NCBI GenBank assembly: GCA_030686995.1 | Contig: CM060698.1 | Coordinates: forward strand, 141,007,106 to 141,071,105 | DNA from: Artemisia argyi | Lineage: Eukaryota > Streptophyta > Magnoliopsida > Asterales > Asteraceae | Length of the DNA stretch: 64,000 bases | Direction of reading: 5' to 3' | In this document: positions 49,329-60,978 of the stretch, in pieces | How positions within the stretch are numbered: the first letter of the stretch is position 1 | Layout of the letters: the number at the start of each line of letters is the position of its first letter | Notes under the pieces: generated by a model | What the model was told of the DNA's origin: nothing | The model's input: only the letters and a program-made list of their open reading frames with translations | Databases searched by the model: none | Program-made: the position numbers and the translations under genes

Positions 49329-50213
49329 ATGACCAAGTCAACAAACACCTCTCAACCATCAAGACCCATCCGTAGAACCGCCCAGATTAGTGTAAAACCA
49401 CTATGGTCAAACCAATCCATCAACATTAGCTCCTCATCTTCGGATGAATTCACCTCACCCATCAAAAATGAACACTTTTTGAACCTTACATCTCCATCTC
49501 CATCACCCAAACAACCAAATGAGCACACTCCACCACCTACTAAATCACCTATTGACCCAACTCTACCAAGTGCTCCAACTCAACCATCAAAGACTTCATC
49601 ACCATCACCATTACCAAAAATTGAACCTATGGAACTTTTTGGGTCTCCTCCAACATCACCACACCCATATGTCCAAGATTTAAATGATCTTCCACCAAGA
49701 CATACCCAACCACCACCTTTTGCAAACCAATCACCAAGGTCAATTCTTGACCTTGATGAAGATCTTGAACTTACCCAACCACCACAACATGTGTACCAAC
49801 CACCCAAACCGTTGTTGTTTCACCCAATCTACTGTGAAATCCATGGTCCTCTCTATGGAGAACCAAATTTTGAACACCATGATCACCCAACTCCACCTCC
49901 TTCTCAAGCCCATACCTATGAGTCTTTCTTTCCTTCTTATGAGGAAATACAAAGCATGGTTGAAAACCAACTTCATAAAGCAATGGAATTTCAAACCACC
50001 TTGCTTGAATCAATACCAAATCCATCCTCCACCCAAGAAACCAAAACCAAAAACAACCCATTTTCACCCAACCATCCCCATATTTTCTCAAATTGTGAGC
50101 AAATGGGTGAAAGCATAAAAACCTTGCTTCACCAATTCCAAAATGAAACCCGGTTTGCATTCCAACATGTCATTGAACGTTTGGATGCACTTTCCCACCC
50201 CAACAAATCCTAA
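49329..50213 (+). CDS. Post-pol ORF4 of element B, Pro/Ser-rich protein of 294 aa
   Basis: Starts MTKSTNTSQPSRPIRRTAQI and ends ERLDALSHPNKS. Residues 35-190 are dense in Pro, Ser and Thr with short PPTKSP/PSPLPK motifs, so probably disordered. The last about 85 residues (SYEEIQSMVENQLHKAMEFQ ... TLLHQFQNETRFAFQHVIER) look helical and may form a coiled coil. There is no membrane span and no family I recognise. The frame is open and uses A/C-rich codons unlike pol. It could be a second exon of ORF3 or a separate late gene; both are inference. Confidence 0.5.
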   Translation: MTKSTNTSQPSRPIRRTAQISVKPLWSNQSINISSSSSDEFTSPIKNEHFLNLTSPSPSPKQPNEHTPPPTKSPIDPTLPSAPTQPSKTSSPSPLPKIEPMELFGSPPTSPHPYVQDLNDLPPRHTQPPPFANQSPRSILDLDEDLELTQPPQHVYQPPKPLLFHPIYCEIHGPLYGEPNFEHHDHPTPPPSQAHTYESFFPSYEEIQSMVENQLHKAMEFQTTLLESIPNPSSTQETKTKNNPFSPNHPHIFSNCEQMGESIKTLLHQFQNETRFAFQHVIERLDALSHPNKS

Positions 50214-50752
50214 ACAACCCTTGGAGGCCGTTTGCCCCAACTTAGGAATGTAGGATTTTTTTATTTTCTTGGTTATTTTTTTAGCTTTTGGTTACTAAGT
50301 AGAAGAATAGTTACCATTTCTTGTCTTTTGACTTTATAAGCCAAAATTTTACTTTGAATGAAATTTCTTTCTACTTACTTTTGTTTATTGTTGGTTGATC
50401 AATGTTGTGTTGTCATTGTGGTTGCAATGTGTGTGGTAACTACAAGCTTGACTATATATCACCAACTAACCATTTTTTTTTGTAGGGTCCAAAATCCATG
50501 TTTCCCATATTGGTACTCCATTTAGGGGGAGTATCAAGCAAGGGGGAGCATAGCAATTTTTCCGCTTCGCTACTCTACTTTTTGTTTCGAAAAAAAGGGG
50601 GAGAAATATATTAAACCTTCAATACTTGATGTGCTTTTCATCTCCTAAGTAAAACAAGGTTAATATAATTTTTTTTAAGTCTTAAAAACCAAGATTTTGT
50701 GTGTTACTTAAAAACAAAGTTTATGTTTTGTCATCAACAAAAAGGGGGAGAT
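50214..50752 (+). promoter_or_regulatory. 3' noncoding region of element B with multiple polypurine tracts
   Basis: No gene. There are four GGGGGAG tracts: 50525-50531, 50542-50548, 50590-50603 (AAAAAAGGGGGAG) and 50739-50751, the last one base from the 3' LTR and so the priming tract. Multiple polypurine tracts before the 3' LTR have been reported for Sireviruses, supporting the lineage call. Confidence 0.8.
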
Positions 50753-51845
50753 TGTTAATACAAATATCGCCTAAAAACGTTATTTATATTTTACGATCTT
50801 CGCTAAGTTTTGTTAACGACAAAATGTAAACTTTAGTTTTAAGCAAAACATATTCTTAGTTTTTAAGACTTGCATAAACAAGACTTTTGCTACATTTTAC
50901 ATTTCATAAAACATAACACAAGTTTATTTCTTAAATTAGAAATAGTCACATCACATTTATGGCAAGTTTTGTCATTATGTATTTATGGCAAGTTATGTGT
51001 TTGACTTGCTTTCATGTTGCTTGCAAGTATCATGTTTGACTTACTTTAGGTGATGTGACATTGTTTGGTTGATAGAAGTTATGAGACAAGACCTTGTTTG
51101 GTTTGAAGAGTAATTGCAAAAACCTACTGCAGACCCGGCGGTACCCTGGGGGTACACGGGCGGAACCCATTTGAGGGTTCCGCCTGATCCGCCGAGCACA
51201 CAGTTTGTTGTGCTATAAATACCAAGCCATAACTTGATTTTTGGCTACCCTCTTGTGCTCATATTTTACACACACATACTCATCCTTTCTTCTAACCCTT
51301 TTAACATTGTAAATGTGAAGTTTCCTTTTGTAGCAAAGAAGCTCACAAGGTTGTTTAAAGTTACAAGTTTTCAACACAACGTTGCAAGACTTGGTAGCTT
51401 AGTATTGTGTAAACTAGTATTGTTTACGCGTCATTTGTTTGTGTATATTCTGAAGTGAGTGGTTAGTATTTTAGTCCTCAAAATACAAAGAGTGTTGGGA
51501 GTTGTTGTACCCTTGTAAAAGAACTCGACATCTAGCTTTGTGTCGGTAAAAGTATAAGCGACGTGTAAGGTTTTCTCCGCCGGTGAAAGGAGCTTGTTGA
51601 CTAGTGAAAGAAACTCTCGAGTTGGATACTCGGGGCGTGGACGTAGGGCAAGGAAAAAGAGTCCTTGTAGCCGAACCACGATAAATACTCGTGTTGTGGT
51701 TTGATCGTTTCTTTCCTTTACTTGCATGTTATATATTGTGTTTGTGCATATATCTTTGATCAAACGGAAAGTTTCAAAGCTAACTAAACAAGTTAAAAAG
51801 ATTTTAAAACGCTAAACTATTCAACCCCCCTTCTAGTTTTCCACA
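50753..51845 (+). repeat. 3' LTR of element B
   Basis: 1093 bp, matching the 5' LTR with about nine substitutions (for example near 50799, 51121 and 51537). The inverted repeat GGCGGAACCC / GGGTTCCGCC is at 51159-51184. Confidence 0.94.
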
Positions 51846-53134
51846 AAGTTCATGAAATGGTAATGGAAAAAGATTCGGAACTAGTTAGAGGCAAGAAAGA
51901 AAAAGTTAAGTCCATTACCTTGAAAGCTAGAGTCCAATCAAGTGATGATGAAGAATCTACTTTGGATAGTGATGATGAGGAATATGCTATGGCCGTTAGA
52001 GACTTGACGAAGTTCTTTTGTAGAAGAGGGAAGTTTGTAAGGCAACCTAAAGATGACAAGAAAACTTTCTGAAAAGATCGTGATGATAGGAAAGGAAATG
52101 TTGAAAGAAAATGCTATAGGTGTGGAGACACAAGTCATCTTGTAGGAGAATGTTCAAAACCACCCAAGAGCAAACCTCAACAAGCTTTTGTGGGTGGTGC
52201 TTGGAGTGACTATGAAGGAGATGACGATAAGCCTAAGAATGATGCTATTGCTCTCATGGCTCACAACTCAAATGAGGTACTCTCCGACTCATCTTACTCC
52301 TCTATTGATGATGACACCTTACAAAAAGAATATAACAAACTTTGTGAATTGAGCTTAAAAATCATAAACAAAAATAAATTTTTGAAAACTAAAAAGGAGT
52401 TTTTAGAAAATGAAGTTTATGAGTTAAAAGAAAAAGCTAAGAGATTAGAAAAGAGTAAAGGTATTGACACATCTTGCAAATCATGTGAAGAGCTTAAACT
52501 AGAAGTTGAGAAACTTAAAATTACTCAAAATGATCTAATAAAACAAACCACAAAGTTTAAGAAGTTCGATAAGAGCATTTCTTGTGCGGATGAAATTATA
52601 AAATTTCAAAAGTCACCCTTTGATAAAACAGGACTAGGATTCACGAAAATAGAAACTTCAAAGGGTCAAACGAAACAAGAAAAGAATGCACAAGAAACTA
52701 ACAAAACTGCTATAGCAGCCCGCGGATCAGACGGAACCCAATCCAGGGTTCCGCCCGTTGGACCCGAAGGTTTCGCCAGGTCTGCTGCAGCAATAACTCC
52801 ATCCACATCGAATCGTTCAAAATTTGTTAAAGTTGCGTATAAAAATGGAACAAAACCTGCTTTTAAAACTGGAGTAGGACTTAGTAAAAATGAATTTAGA
52901 GCTAAGACTACTCAACCAAGACCTAAGACTCCAACTCCCAAACGCCCCTTTCCAAAGAGCAACTTCAACGCTCGACCAAACTACCAACATGTTTAGAACC
53001 AAAACACTCCTGGATATTACCAAACTCCAAATTACATGTCATGGAATCCTTATGCTTTATTTTCATATTTGGAACAAGTTAATGGTATGTTTAACCAAAA
53101 TGGACCCATGAGAAATTGGAGACCAAATGTTTGA
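51846..53134 (+). pseudogene. Copia A gag, copy 2, second part
   Basis: Resumes with the AAGTT duplication and VHEMVMEKDS. It holds the acidic stretch, zinc finger (CYRCGDTSHLVGEC, after a TGA at about 52070), coiled coil and Pro-rich tail. Two in-frame stops (TGA 52070, TAG 52994-52996) replace CGA and TGG seen in the related copies. It ends at TGA 53132-53134, the same position as in element B. Confidence 0.87.
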
Positions 53135-53152
53135 GTGTTTTTCATAAAATAG

Positions 53153-53600
53153 GTGTGCCTCAAAGTTTGTTTGGAACCGGATGAATGGATTAAAGATAGC
53201 GGTTGTTCAAGGCACATGACGGAGGTAATGTTACGTTTGGTAGTAAAGCTAAGAGCAAAATCATCAGAAAAGGTACAATCTCTCATGACTCCCTTTTTAT
53301 AGATGATGTAGCTCATGTTGATAACTTAGGTTTTAATCTCCTTAGTATTAGTCAACTTTGTCGTAATAAGTATAATGTCCTCTTTAGTGAAAATGGAAAA
53401 AATTCCTAAAGATGGTATAACCATAGCCAAAGGTGTCCTTAAGAACAACGTATACGTCATGAAGATGGATCCAACATCTAGAGACAAACTTTGTCTTACC
53501 TCATTAGATGAATCTTCAACTTTATGGCATAGACGTTTAGGACACGCTAACATGAGACTAATCCAAAACCTCTCCTCCAAAGACTTAGTTCGAAACCTAC
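53153..53600 (+). pseudogene. Copia A pol, copy 2: protease and start of integrase
   Basis: It follows TAG 53150-53152 in the same arrangement as element B. The protease signature [11 protein letters not shown] is followed directly by sequence that in B lies about 45 bp further on, so part of the protease is deleted near 53223. A short indel near 53395-53405 also shifts the frame. The [10 protein letters not shown] zinc-finger start is present. The solo LTR interrupts it after CGAAACCTAC. Confidence 0.85.
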
Positions 53601-54990
53601 TGGTAGCGTGGGGATTGAACCAGGCTTTACCTCTCGAGGGATCTTGAGAAGCTTACAACCCCCACCAGGCAGTGTACCTAATCGTTGTAGTATAGTATAG
53701 TGACAAGTACCGGGGGATTGATCGTTCAGCTAGGAATAGTGTCGCTAGGATTAGAAAACCTAAATACTAGTTCTAGAGATGAGGAATGATTCTTTTTGTA
53801 TTTTTATATTTTTTTAGAAAGCAAGTAAAAATCTCGGGTTTGAAGGATTTGGGCGGAATTAGTTGCTAGTCAACTAACCCAATACTAAGATGCAATCAAA
53901 ATAAAATACTAAAAATGAAAATAAAACTATATTAAGCTAAGGTTGTGAGCAATAAGTGGAGAAATGTGTTTACTTAGATTTCACTACTCCCTAGACATCT
54001 TTTACACGTTAATTACTTGTTATAGTTGCGTGGATGACGGATTGTATTCCTTAATACCATTCATGGGGTGGCGTACTTAACTCCCCAATCCTATGAGTGC
54101 CTACTTCACTCCTATGTCGAGCCGGCTAAGAAGCTCCTAACATGGGATCATTAGAATTTACTCATGTATTAAATACAACCAATAAAACCTAGTACACATC
54201 GGTTCATGTTTCCTAAGACATTCAAGCATGTTACCAATTGGAGATCTACCAGTTTTCTTAAGCCTAACATTGAAATCATTCATCCAATACAACCATAAAC
54301 AAGTAATCAACACATAATCAACATCTAGGTTTCATTAGATCTAAGCAAACACAAGATAAATCTAGCCTAGCATGGTGGAATCAAGACAAGCACAAGATAT
54401 AGACAACCAACACATAGACATATTGATTGAATTAAAGGAAGACTTATCTCAATAACACATGTAAGGTTTCAAGGGTTGAAAACCCTTGAAAAACTGTAAA
54501 ATTCGTACAAGGTTCGGCCTTAGGGTTTCTCCAAACTTCTTCCTTATTTTTTTGAATGAAAATTAGAAAACTATATATAGATATTAGAGGCTGACGGCGT
54601 CAAGAATAAACTTGTGACGCCGTCATCTCGCCGCCAAAATAATCCTCGGACTGCCTTGATCTACATCTGACGCCGTCATGTTGTCCATTTTTGCAGGCCG
54701 TCACAAAATTAACTCTTGACGCTCTACTTGTGACGCCGTCATTTCTGTACTGGGTCGTCATGGTTTTTACTCTTGACGCCGTCAAACACTGTTTCCAGCA
54801 TGGAAAATTAAGTCTTTGGCGTTTTCTTCACTTTTATGCTCCAAAAACGTCCGAATTGCTTCCTTTTCCAGATTTCACTCCCAAAGTACCTAAAATCACA
54901 AAAGGAACGATTTAGGGCAATATTTGATCAAATAAATTCAATTACGGGCTTAAATGACCCCCTAAAAGTGGTTCATTTTTTGCCTCATCA
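53601..54990 (-). mobile_element. Solo LTR of a D/F-related gypsy element
   Basis: 1390 bp, TGGTAGCGTGGGG to GCCTCATCA, flanked by an exact CCTAC duplication (53596-53600, 54991-54995). The target pol sequence reads on across it. There is no internal region or second LTR, so it is the product of LTR-LTR recombination. It is clearly related to the D and F LTRs but more diverged (for example the block near 54093-54155 differs) and carries its own TGACGCCGTCA array near 54592-54783. Confidence 0.93.
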
Positions 54991-55484
54991 CCTACCTAAG
55001 TTGAAATATGACCAACACTTTTGTGATGCTTGCAAAGTCGGTAAACAAGTCCATAGTAACCATAAGGCTAAAAACTTGGTTTCTACATCTAGGTGTCTAG
55101 AACTTTTGCATATGGATTTATTTGGTCCATCCGCTATACAAAGTTATGGAGGTAACTTCTACACTTTGGTCATAGTTGATGATTACTCAAGATATACTTG
55201 GACAAAATTTTTGAAAAGTAAAAATGAAGCTTTTGATAAATTTGAGATTCTAAGTAAGAAAATTCAAAATCAAGTAGGGTCTAATATTGTGTCTATTAGA
55301 ACGGATCACGGTCGTGAATTTGATAATGAATTTCAATTTGGAAACTTTTGTGATATTAATGGTATTACTCATAACTTTTCGGCTCCACGTACTCCTCAAT
55401 CTAATGGTGTAGTAGAACGTAAAAACCGGACATTGCAAGAGATGAGTAGACCAATGCTTAATGAACAAAACATTCCACAAAAGT
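54991..55484 (+). pseudogene. Copia A pol, copy 2: integrase core, cut by element C
   Basis: It starts with the duplicated CCTAC and the zinc-finger end FCDACKVGK. It has the D, D, E residues in [19 protein letters not shown] and NGVVERKNR. It stops at NIPQK, where element C begins at 55485. RT and RNase H lie beyond the window, if they still exist. Confidence 0.88.
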
Positions 55485-55867
55485 TGTAGGATCAAAATAT
55501 TATGTTGATTCATGTGGTTTCGGGAGGTCTAGTATGGTGGAAGAGCATCTTCTTCATTATTGAGTTAGAGAGAGAAAGTATAGAGAGAGTGGGAAGTTCT
55601 AGTGAGAGAAACACCTAATGAGGTGTGTGTATTATTAGAAACAACCAACCCTTCCCTTGTGTGGGAAGGGGTATATATATAATTACAGTATACGCCCTCC
55701 TGCGGGCTGTGGATCAGGTGTACAGTGGGTAAAGACCCGTCCGTCCTCCACGGTGTTACTTAAACTACTACTAACTAACTAATATCTAAACTAACTACGA
55801 GCTAACTTAATGCTTTTACAATAATCAGGTGACCGAGACTTTTACAGGAATATTTGTATTCCTAACA
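55485..55867 (-). repeat. 3' LTR of element C
   Basis: 383 bp: TGTAGGATCAAAATATT...TATTCCTAACA. It contains a GAGAGAGAAAG tract and a TATATATAATTA stretch near 55672. Its first 60 bases match those at 63534-63597 with only a few changes. Confidence 0.85.
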
Positions 55868-58800
55868 ATCTCCCCCTAAGCGAGGTCACCTTTGAAATTA
55901 AGCTCTTTGGTCTTTAAGCATTCTTTCGTCTCTGTAACTCGTAGGATCTGACTCTTCCCTTTTCTACACACTTTGTACTTCAAGCAAGCGAACTTGTGAT
56001 TTGAATTCCTTTGTGATGTGTGATCTTTGAGCTTCTTTGAGATCATCAGCCAAAGTAAATCTCCAAGCTCATCCAAAGTTGTATTGCCTTCATGTGATGT
56101 AGTGACTTATGGACCATCATGCTCACACCCTTCTGGATCAGGAGACTTTACTTTAGAGTTGTGGATCAGGAGACTCTTTCATCAGAGTTGCGGAAACGTT
56201 GTTGGCAATCTCTCAACATTTGTTGTAGCAAGTCTCTCATCTTCATTGATAGTGTGGTGGATGTGTGAGCATGAGGTATGGATTGACCCGATTCAGCTGG
56301 AAATAGGAGCCATCAACGCCATCTTTATATGTGTCCCTGAAATAAAACAGTTAGCAATAAAGATAGAGAACGAATATGGCTTTGTCATTCGTTCTACGAG
56401 GATAGACTACCCTCCGGTTTTGTGAAAACCGAAATGTGATTAGGTAGAGTCTCTTTTAAAGAAGACTCTCCTTGACAGGAATTTCCAGCTTGTAGTAATG
56501 AATTTTCCAAAGAATCCACTTTGAAATCTTCATACTAAGCATGTTCTCATACCGGAACGTCTCAAAGCAGACAGCGCGATAGAGTGAATCGGTGAATAGA
56601 TATTCACGGATTGATGAGACATTGATTTATAAAAATCACTCGCGTGTCATATGATAAACAATTTTTGAGACACGACGAGAGTTTTAAGCATTGAATCAAA
56701 TTTCCATCAAAAATACTTTTGTTTGAAAGGTTTTACACAATCAATGTGCTCGAAAAGTAAGTTTGTGAGCACATTGAAAGGTTTTAGCAAAAGTATTCGT
56801 CAATCCATATCCTGGAACAAGTTTGATTCAATGTTGAATCGCACCATTGTTGCTTTCCAGTTGTCACTTGATCATTGATCCAAGGTGGATCTCACATGTC
56901 ACCTACCAAGAGCTTGAGTGATGTTCGCTCTAGAAGGATTTCCATCTTCATTGTGAATATTTACATATCACTCGGATGTTCTTGCAATACCACAAGGATA
57001 ATGGTAGGACTCTAAATATTTTATCTTATTTTCCACATTGTGTGAAACAATAAGCATATTTGGAATGTGTCCTATCGAGATTTATGGATGATCTCATGGC
57101 TCTAGACTCAATAGTGCGTTTTGATCCGCTCCTGGAGATTGGGGAGGCGTCTCCTGTTTTTGGTATCAACATAGCTCGCAATGAGCGGTCGATACATTGC
57201 ACAGGGTTCCCCGTGAGAATGAAACAAGCTCTTTTAAGAGAACTTGAGTGGTTGGGAAGTTTAGTGCAGTGCGTCACTGGGTCCATGATGTCTTGTCTTC
57301 AATACCGGTGTTACCTTAGTAACCGCCAGTAGATTATGAATTGAACCCGGTTTCTGCCCTAAGGTTGAATATTTGGAGGGCTATTTCTTTTCACCCTTTC
57401 TCATTTCAATTCTTTTTCATTCTTCAACCCCTTCAGTGCTTACCGAGACTTCACCACTAGAACCTTGTTGGGTTTGTTCCAGTCCTAGCTCTATCTCAAT
57501 CCGCACTCTTCCTTTTCTCACTTTACTCCTTTTTTCAATCATTCCTAAGGATTTCTAATCTATCTATGGATTGTCCCTGGGAAGATCCTTCCGGTTCTGG
57601 TGGATCATGGGAACTCATACCTAACCTTAACCAACCTTATAACTCCATGCATAAAGATAAATGGTCGGTCTTTGGTATAACTTCCACAAACGCCTTTTGC
57701 TCCCCCTCAATATGTGCATCGATATTCAAAAGTGTTTAGCACATATGCGGGAGCCTTTTATTGAGTCTTAAAGATCACATTTGATTATCAGATTTCATAT
57801 TTAAATCACATTCACTCCCCCGATCAAAAATTTCAAATCTTTTGAGATTTTTGATCTTAATTGATTTAAATAAGTTAGAAAGCTTTTGGGAGAGAAATGC
57901 GGTCAATTTTAATATTTTCTTATAAAAAGGAACCTTTTCTGCTCCCCCTCAATCTGTGAGGGAGGTCGTTATGTGTCAGATTTGAAGAGTTTGAAAAAAG
58001 TTTGAAGTTTTAACAAAAAACTCTTTGAAAATTTACTCATTCTGACACATAACTATCACAAATCGTATTGTAGCTTTTGTTTTGTACAAAGTGTGGGGAG
58101 TTTTGTTGATACATAAAATTTTGAGAAATCACTCTCCCCCTCAATCAATGACGGATGTTAAAGCATAAATATTTTCATAAACTATTAACGTCATTGATGG
58201 AGTGAAAATTTTATCAAACTTTGGAGTTCAATTTGATTTTCATTCAAAATTTCATGGTACCACCAAGTTTTGCACAAACACTTTCCGAAAAAATCATAGA
58301 AGGGAAAGTATTTGGCGATAAAAAGAAGATTTCTCTTCTTTATCAAGAAATAATGCACTGAAGCGTACATTAGATCGAGGGTGCATGAATATAAAGTAAT
58401 TCACGCTCGGATGAACGGCACCCTTTACTAGGAACAACCGTCTTTTTGGCGACGTGTTTTCCTTATTTTTGAAAACCGGGTTGCTATCTGAAGTAATAGC
58501 AAGCCATAATTTTGAAGTCCGGGTTGTAGCCTGAAATGACTACAAGCCATAAGTTTTAAGCGCGGGTTACAGCCTGAAATGACTGCAAGCCATTTGACAG
58601 AAAATTTTTGGGGAGCGACATGTTTTAGAAAGCATTATTAAAACATAAAATAACTCTTGCTCAAGCATATGTATGACTCCGTGTCGTTGTTGAATGACAT
58701 TTCTAAAGTCGTACATAATATTGATTACACAAGAGACATGTCGCGAGAAGAATCTTTTTGGAATTTTTGAGGTTTTTCAAATTTTTATGGTTTTTATAGG

Positions 58801-60978
58801 TTTTATATTTCTCTATTAACGTATGTTTTAAATATGTACAAGGATACGAACCAAAATCATTACTCCTCAGCTTCCAGACTGTTCTCCGCTTCCATCATTT
58901 GATATGCTGAAGAGTAACGTGAGCACATTTAACCAGGGATTAATTCAGGCATTTCACTCTCCCCTAATTAGTGCTCTCCCCCAATCCTGACAACCTTTCT
59001 GATGAACACCCACAATGGAAGGAAGACTTTGGACGAACACCCATAATATGAAGAGGTCTTTTGATAACCAAATACATGCCGTCTTTATTCTTCTAATCAC
59101 ATAGCAGAGAATGTAGAGAAGACTGTAGACATGACCTACTTCAAGATTGCCCAATATGGAGGAACAGAATACCAACCATCTTCATCTCACCAAATGCCTT
59201 CCAGTAACCTTACATATAACCCATCAGCCCGCAGCGCACACATGAGACGATAACACCCAACCGAGAATAAAGAATAGACTGACGACTCGACCTTCTTCAG
59301 TCTTTAGTATAACACCAAAGTAACAAGTTGAACCACTGATCATCTATAGAATGTATCCATCCTTGGATATTGAGCCCTGATCACGTAAACCTGTTGTGCG
59401 TCCTTGATGTACACATTCTCTCTCCCCTGATGGTTACGATTAATCATACCATGACGTAACAGTGAAACGTTAATACCAAGGTGACAAGTTGAACCACTGA
59501 TCATCTCTGCGGCTTTTCAACACCGGAATACACGATTAAGCCCGATCACGTGAACCTTTTGTGCGTCCTTGGTGTTCACATTTTTCTCCCCCATGATGGT
59601 TACGATTAATCGGAATCATCATCATTATGTGTACATGTAGCCTGATGACGTATACATGAAGCATTGACTAGAAACCCTTTGTTACAGATTGAATCAGCCC
59701 GTGAGATGATGTCGATTAGCATTCCATGACCATGTTCTTCAACACCTTGATAGAGAGGAAGAAGTAGTGTTGGAGAACCATGGTTTGCACGACTCCTGAA
59801 CTGACGTATTCAGGAGTCGTATGACCATTTCTCAATCATCATCCAACATGTAGATTAATATTCACCCTTTCCCCCCCTCAAAAATTGCATATGCCAGCCA
59901 ACTGTAATTTTTGATGATTGAACTAGTGAATATGAATACCATCAACGGTAGGAAGCTCCACTTGACGGTTCTTGAGGACTGACATGTTGTTTATTCACCC
60001 TTTCCCCCCCTCAAAAATTGCATATGCCTGTCGAATGCAAGTTTTGGTTGAATAAGTGAATAATAGAATACTCCAATATGCGCCGATTCACTTGAAAACA
60101 GAATAAGCACGGAAAGAGCATGAACTTGTTGATGAGAATGGCCATAAATAAGAAAATTCCTCTTCTTTTGAAGATAAAGTGCACTCAAGCATACACTTTT
60201 CTTTTCTTAGATGAACGGGGCCTGAAGTGTTGTCAGCAGACGCCATAATGTTGAAGTACGAGGCCTGCACTGAAGTGTATAGACGTCATCTCTCTCTTAT
60301 CTTCTTCTCTCTGCTAACTCCTTACCAATATGATGGAGAAAAACCCAATATGATGAACTTGAGACTGAAGTAAAGTAACCCGAACTTGTGACTTAAGCTT
60401 GCACTAACGTGTGACAAAGAGCGGTGTAGAGAGTTCGTGCAACATCGAATCCCTAAGTACTTTATACTCTTCAACCAACCAACCATCAAGTATAAGACGT
60501 ACATCACCTCTTGAATATCCACAACTACGTGTGACACTGAGCACTACAACGTAACTCCTTAAAATGATAGTCATTTTGTGGTAATAGAAGGAAGAATCCA
60601 AAAAAAATAACTAGATATCCAAGTCTTCGTCATTGTAAAGCTTAAAAGCTCGAACAAGGATCTCGAAGAATCTTCATCCAACCACCCCGATATCTTCAGA
60701 TACTAAGTACACGCACCCGTGAAATTTCACTTCAATCCTCAAATAAATAATAATGAATTGACGCCGTAGTCACATCTTGTGGTTTGACTGCCCAAATCTA
60801 GCCTCTTCGATGTTATGAATGAACTTTGATAATGGTTTTATCCCGATCTTGTCAAACACACATAACCCCATAAAAATTTGTAGTAACCAAAATGCCATGA
60901 AGAATGTCAAACTCATCCAATACATGAAGTAAACCCATTATCCTTCTTTTGACGTTGCCGCCATAGCACCAGAATCAC
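55868..60978 (-). other. Element C internal region without recognisable pol
   Basis: About 5.1 kb. I find no RT, integrase or RNase H motif on either strand. Pyrimidine runs CTCCCCCTC / CCCCCCCTC recur (about 57700, 57945, 58135, 59870, 60005), which read as polypurine runs on the element's strand. Two diverged copies of a roughly 160-bp block lie at about 59315-59460 and 59470-59620 (shared 'AAGTTGAACCACTGATCATC' and 'GATGGTTACGATTAATC'). A segment at 57040-57600 differs in feel from its surroundings and is listed separately. Confidence 0.5.
57040..57600 (+). other. Compositionally distinct segment of unknown origin in element C
   Basis: Richer in G and C than the flanks, with open frames on both strands (90 codons on plus at 57060-57332, 86 on minus at 57026-57286). 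Neither is a family I recognise. The text near 57480-57600 (CCTTCCTTTTCTCACTTTAC and GGTTCTGGTGGATCATGGG) does not look like retrotransposon sequence. It could be a captured host or organelle fragment, but nothing here proves that. Confidence 0.3.

Larger units (their letters stand above)
40272..51845 (+). mobile_element. SIRE-type copia retrotransposon B, young and nearly intact, 11.6 kb
   Basis: Both LTRs are 1093 bp (40272-41364, 50753-51845), TGTTAATAC...CCACA, with about nine differences by eye. The target duplication AAGTT is perfect (40267-40271, 51846-51850). The order is PBS ATTGGCATCAAGAGC, gag, pol (protease, integrase, RT, RNase H), two extra ORFs, several polypurine tracts, LTR. 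The integrase-before-RT order defines Ty1/copia. The large size, extra post-pol ORFs and repeated polypurine tracts fit the Sirevirus (SIRE/Maximus) lineage. One extra stop in gag is the only obvious damage. Confidence 0.95.
6340..55484 (+). mobile_element. SIRE-type copia tandem array A (LTR1-gag1-LTR2-gag2-pol2), heavily nested
   Basis: This is the base layer of the pile. LTR1 starts TGTTAATACAAATATC at 6340 and ends CCACA at 34397. Internal unit 1 runs to about 36285 and is joined by a deletion to the middle of the LTR-borne hAT. LTR2 ends at 39613, and internal unit 2 runs in pieces (39614-40271, 51846-53600, 54991-55484) until element C interrupts the integrase gene. Gag and pol match the neighbouring intact element B closely, so the family is SIRE-type Ty1/copia. 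LTR1 and LTR2 share the same hAT insertion and the same short internal duplication in the leader-proximal part (near 34017-34075 and 39232-39290), which B lacks; they therefore come from one founder. The right end is outside the window. Confidence 0.8.

Noticed and set aside
49771..50160. Minus-strand frame opposite ORF4
   Set aside because: It is the shadow of the Pro-rich plus-strand frame; CCN-rich codons give open antisense frames.
53601..54990. Truncated full element instead of a solo LTR
   Set aside because: Both LTR ends and an exact CCTAC duplication are present, and the target pol reads on; nothing internal is left.
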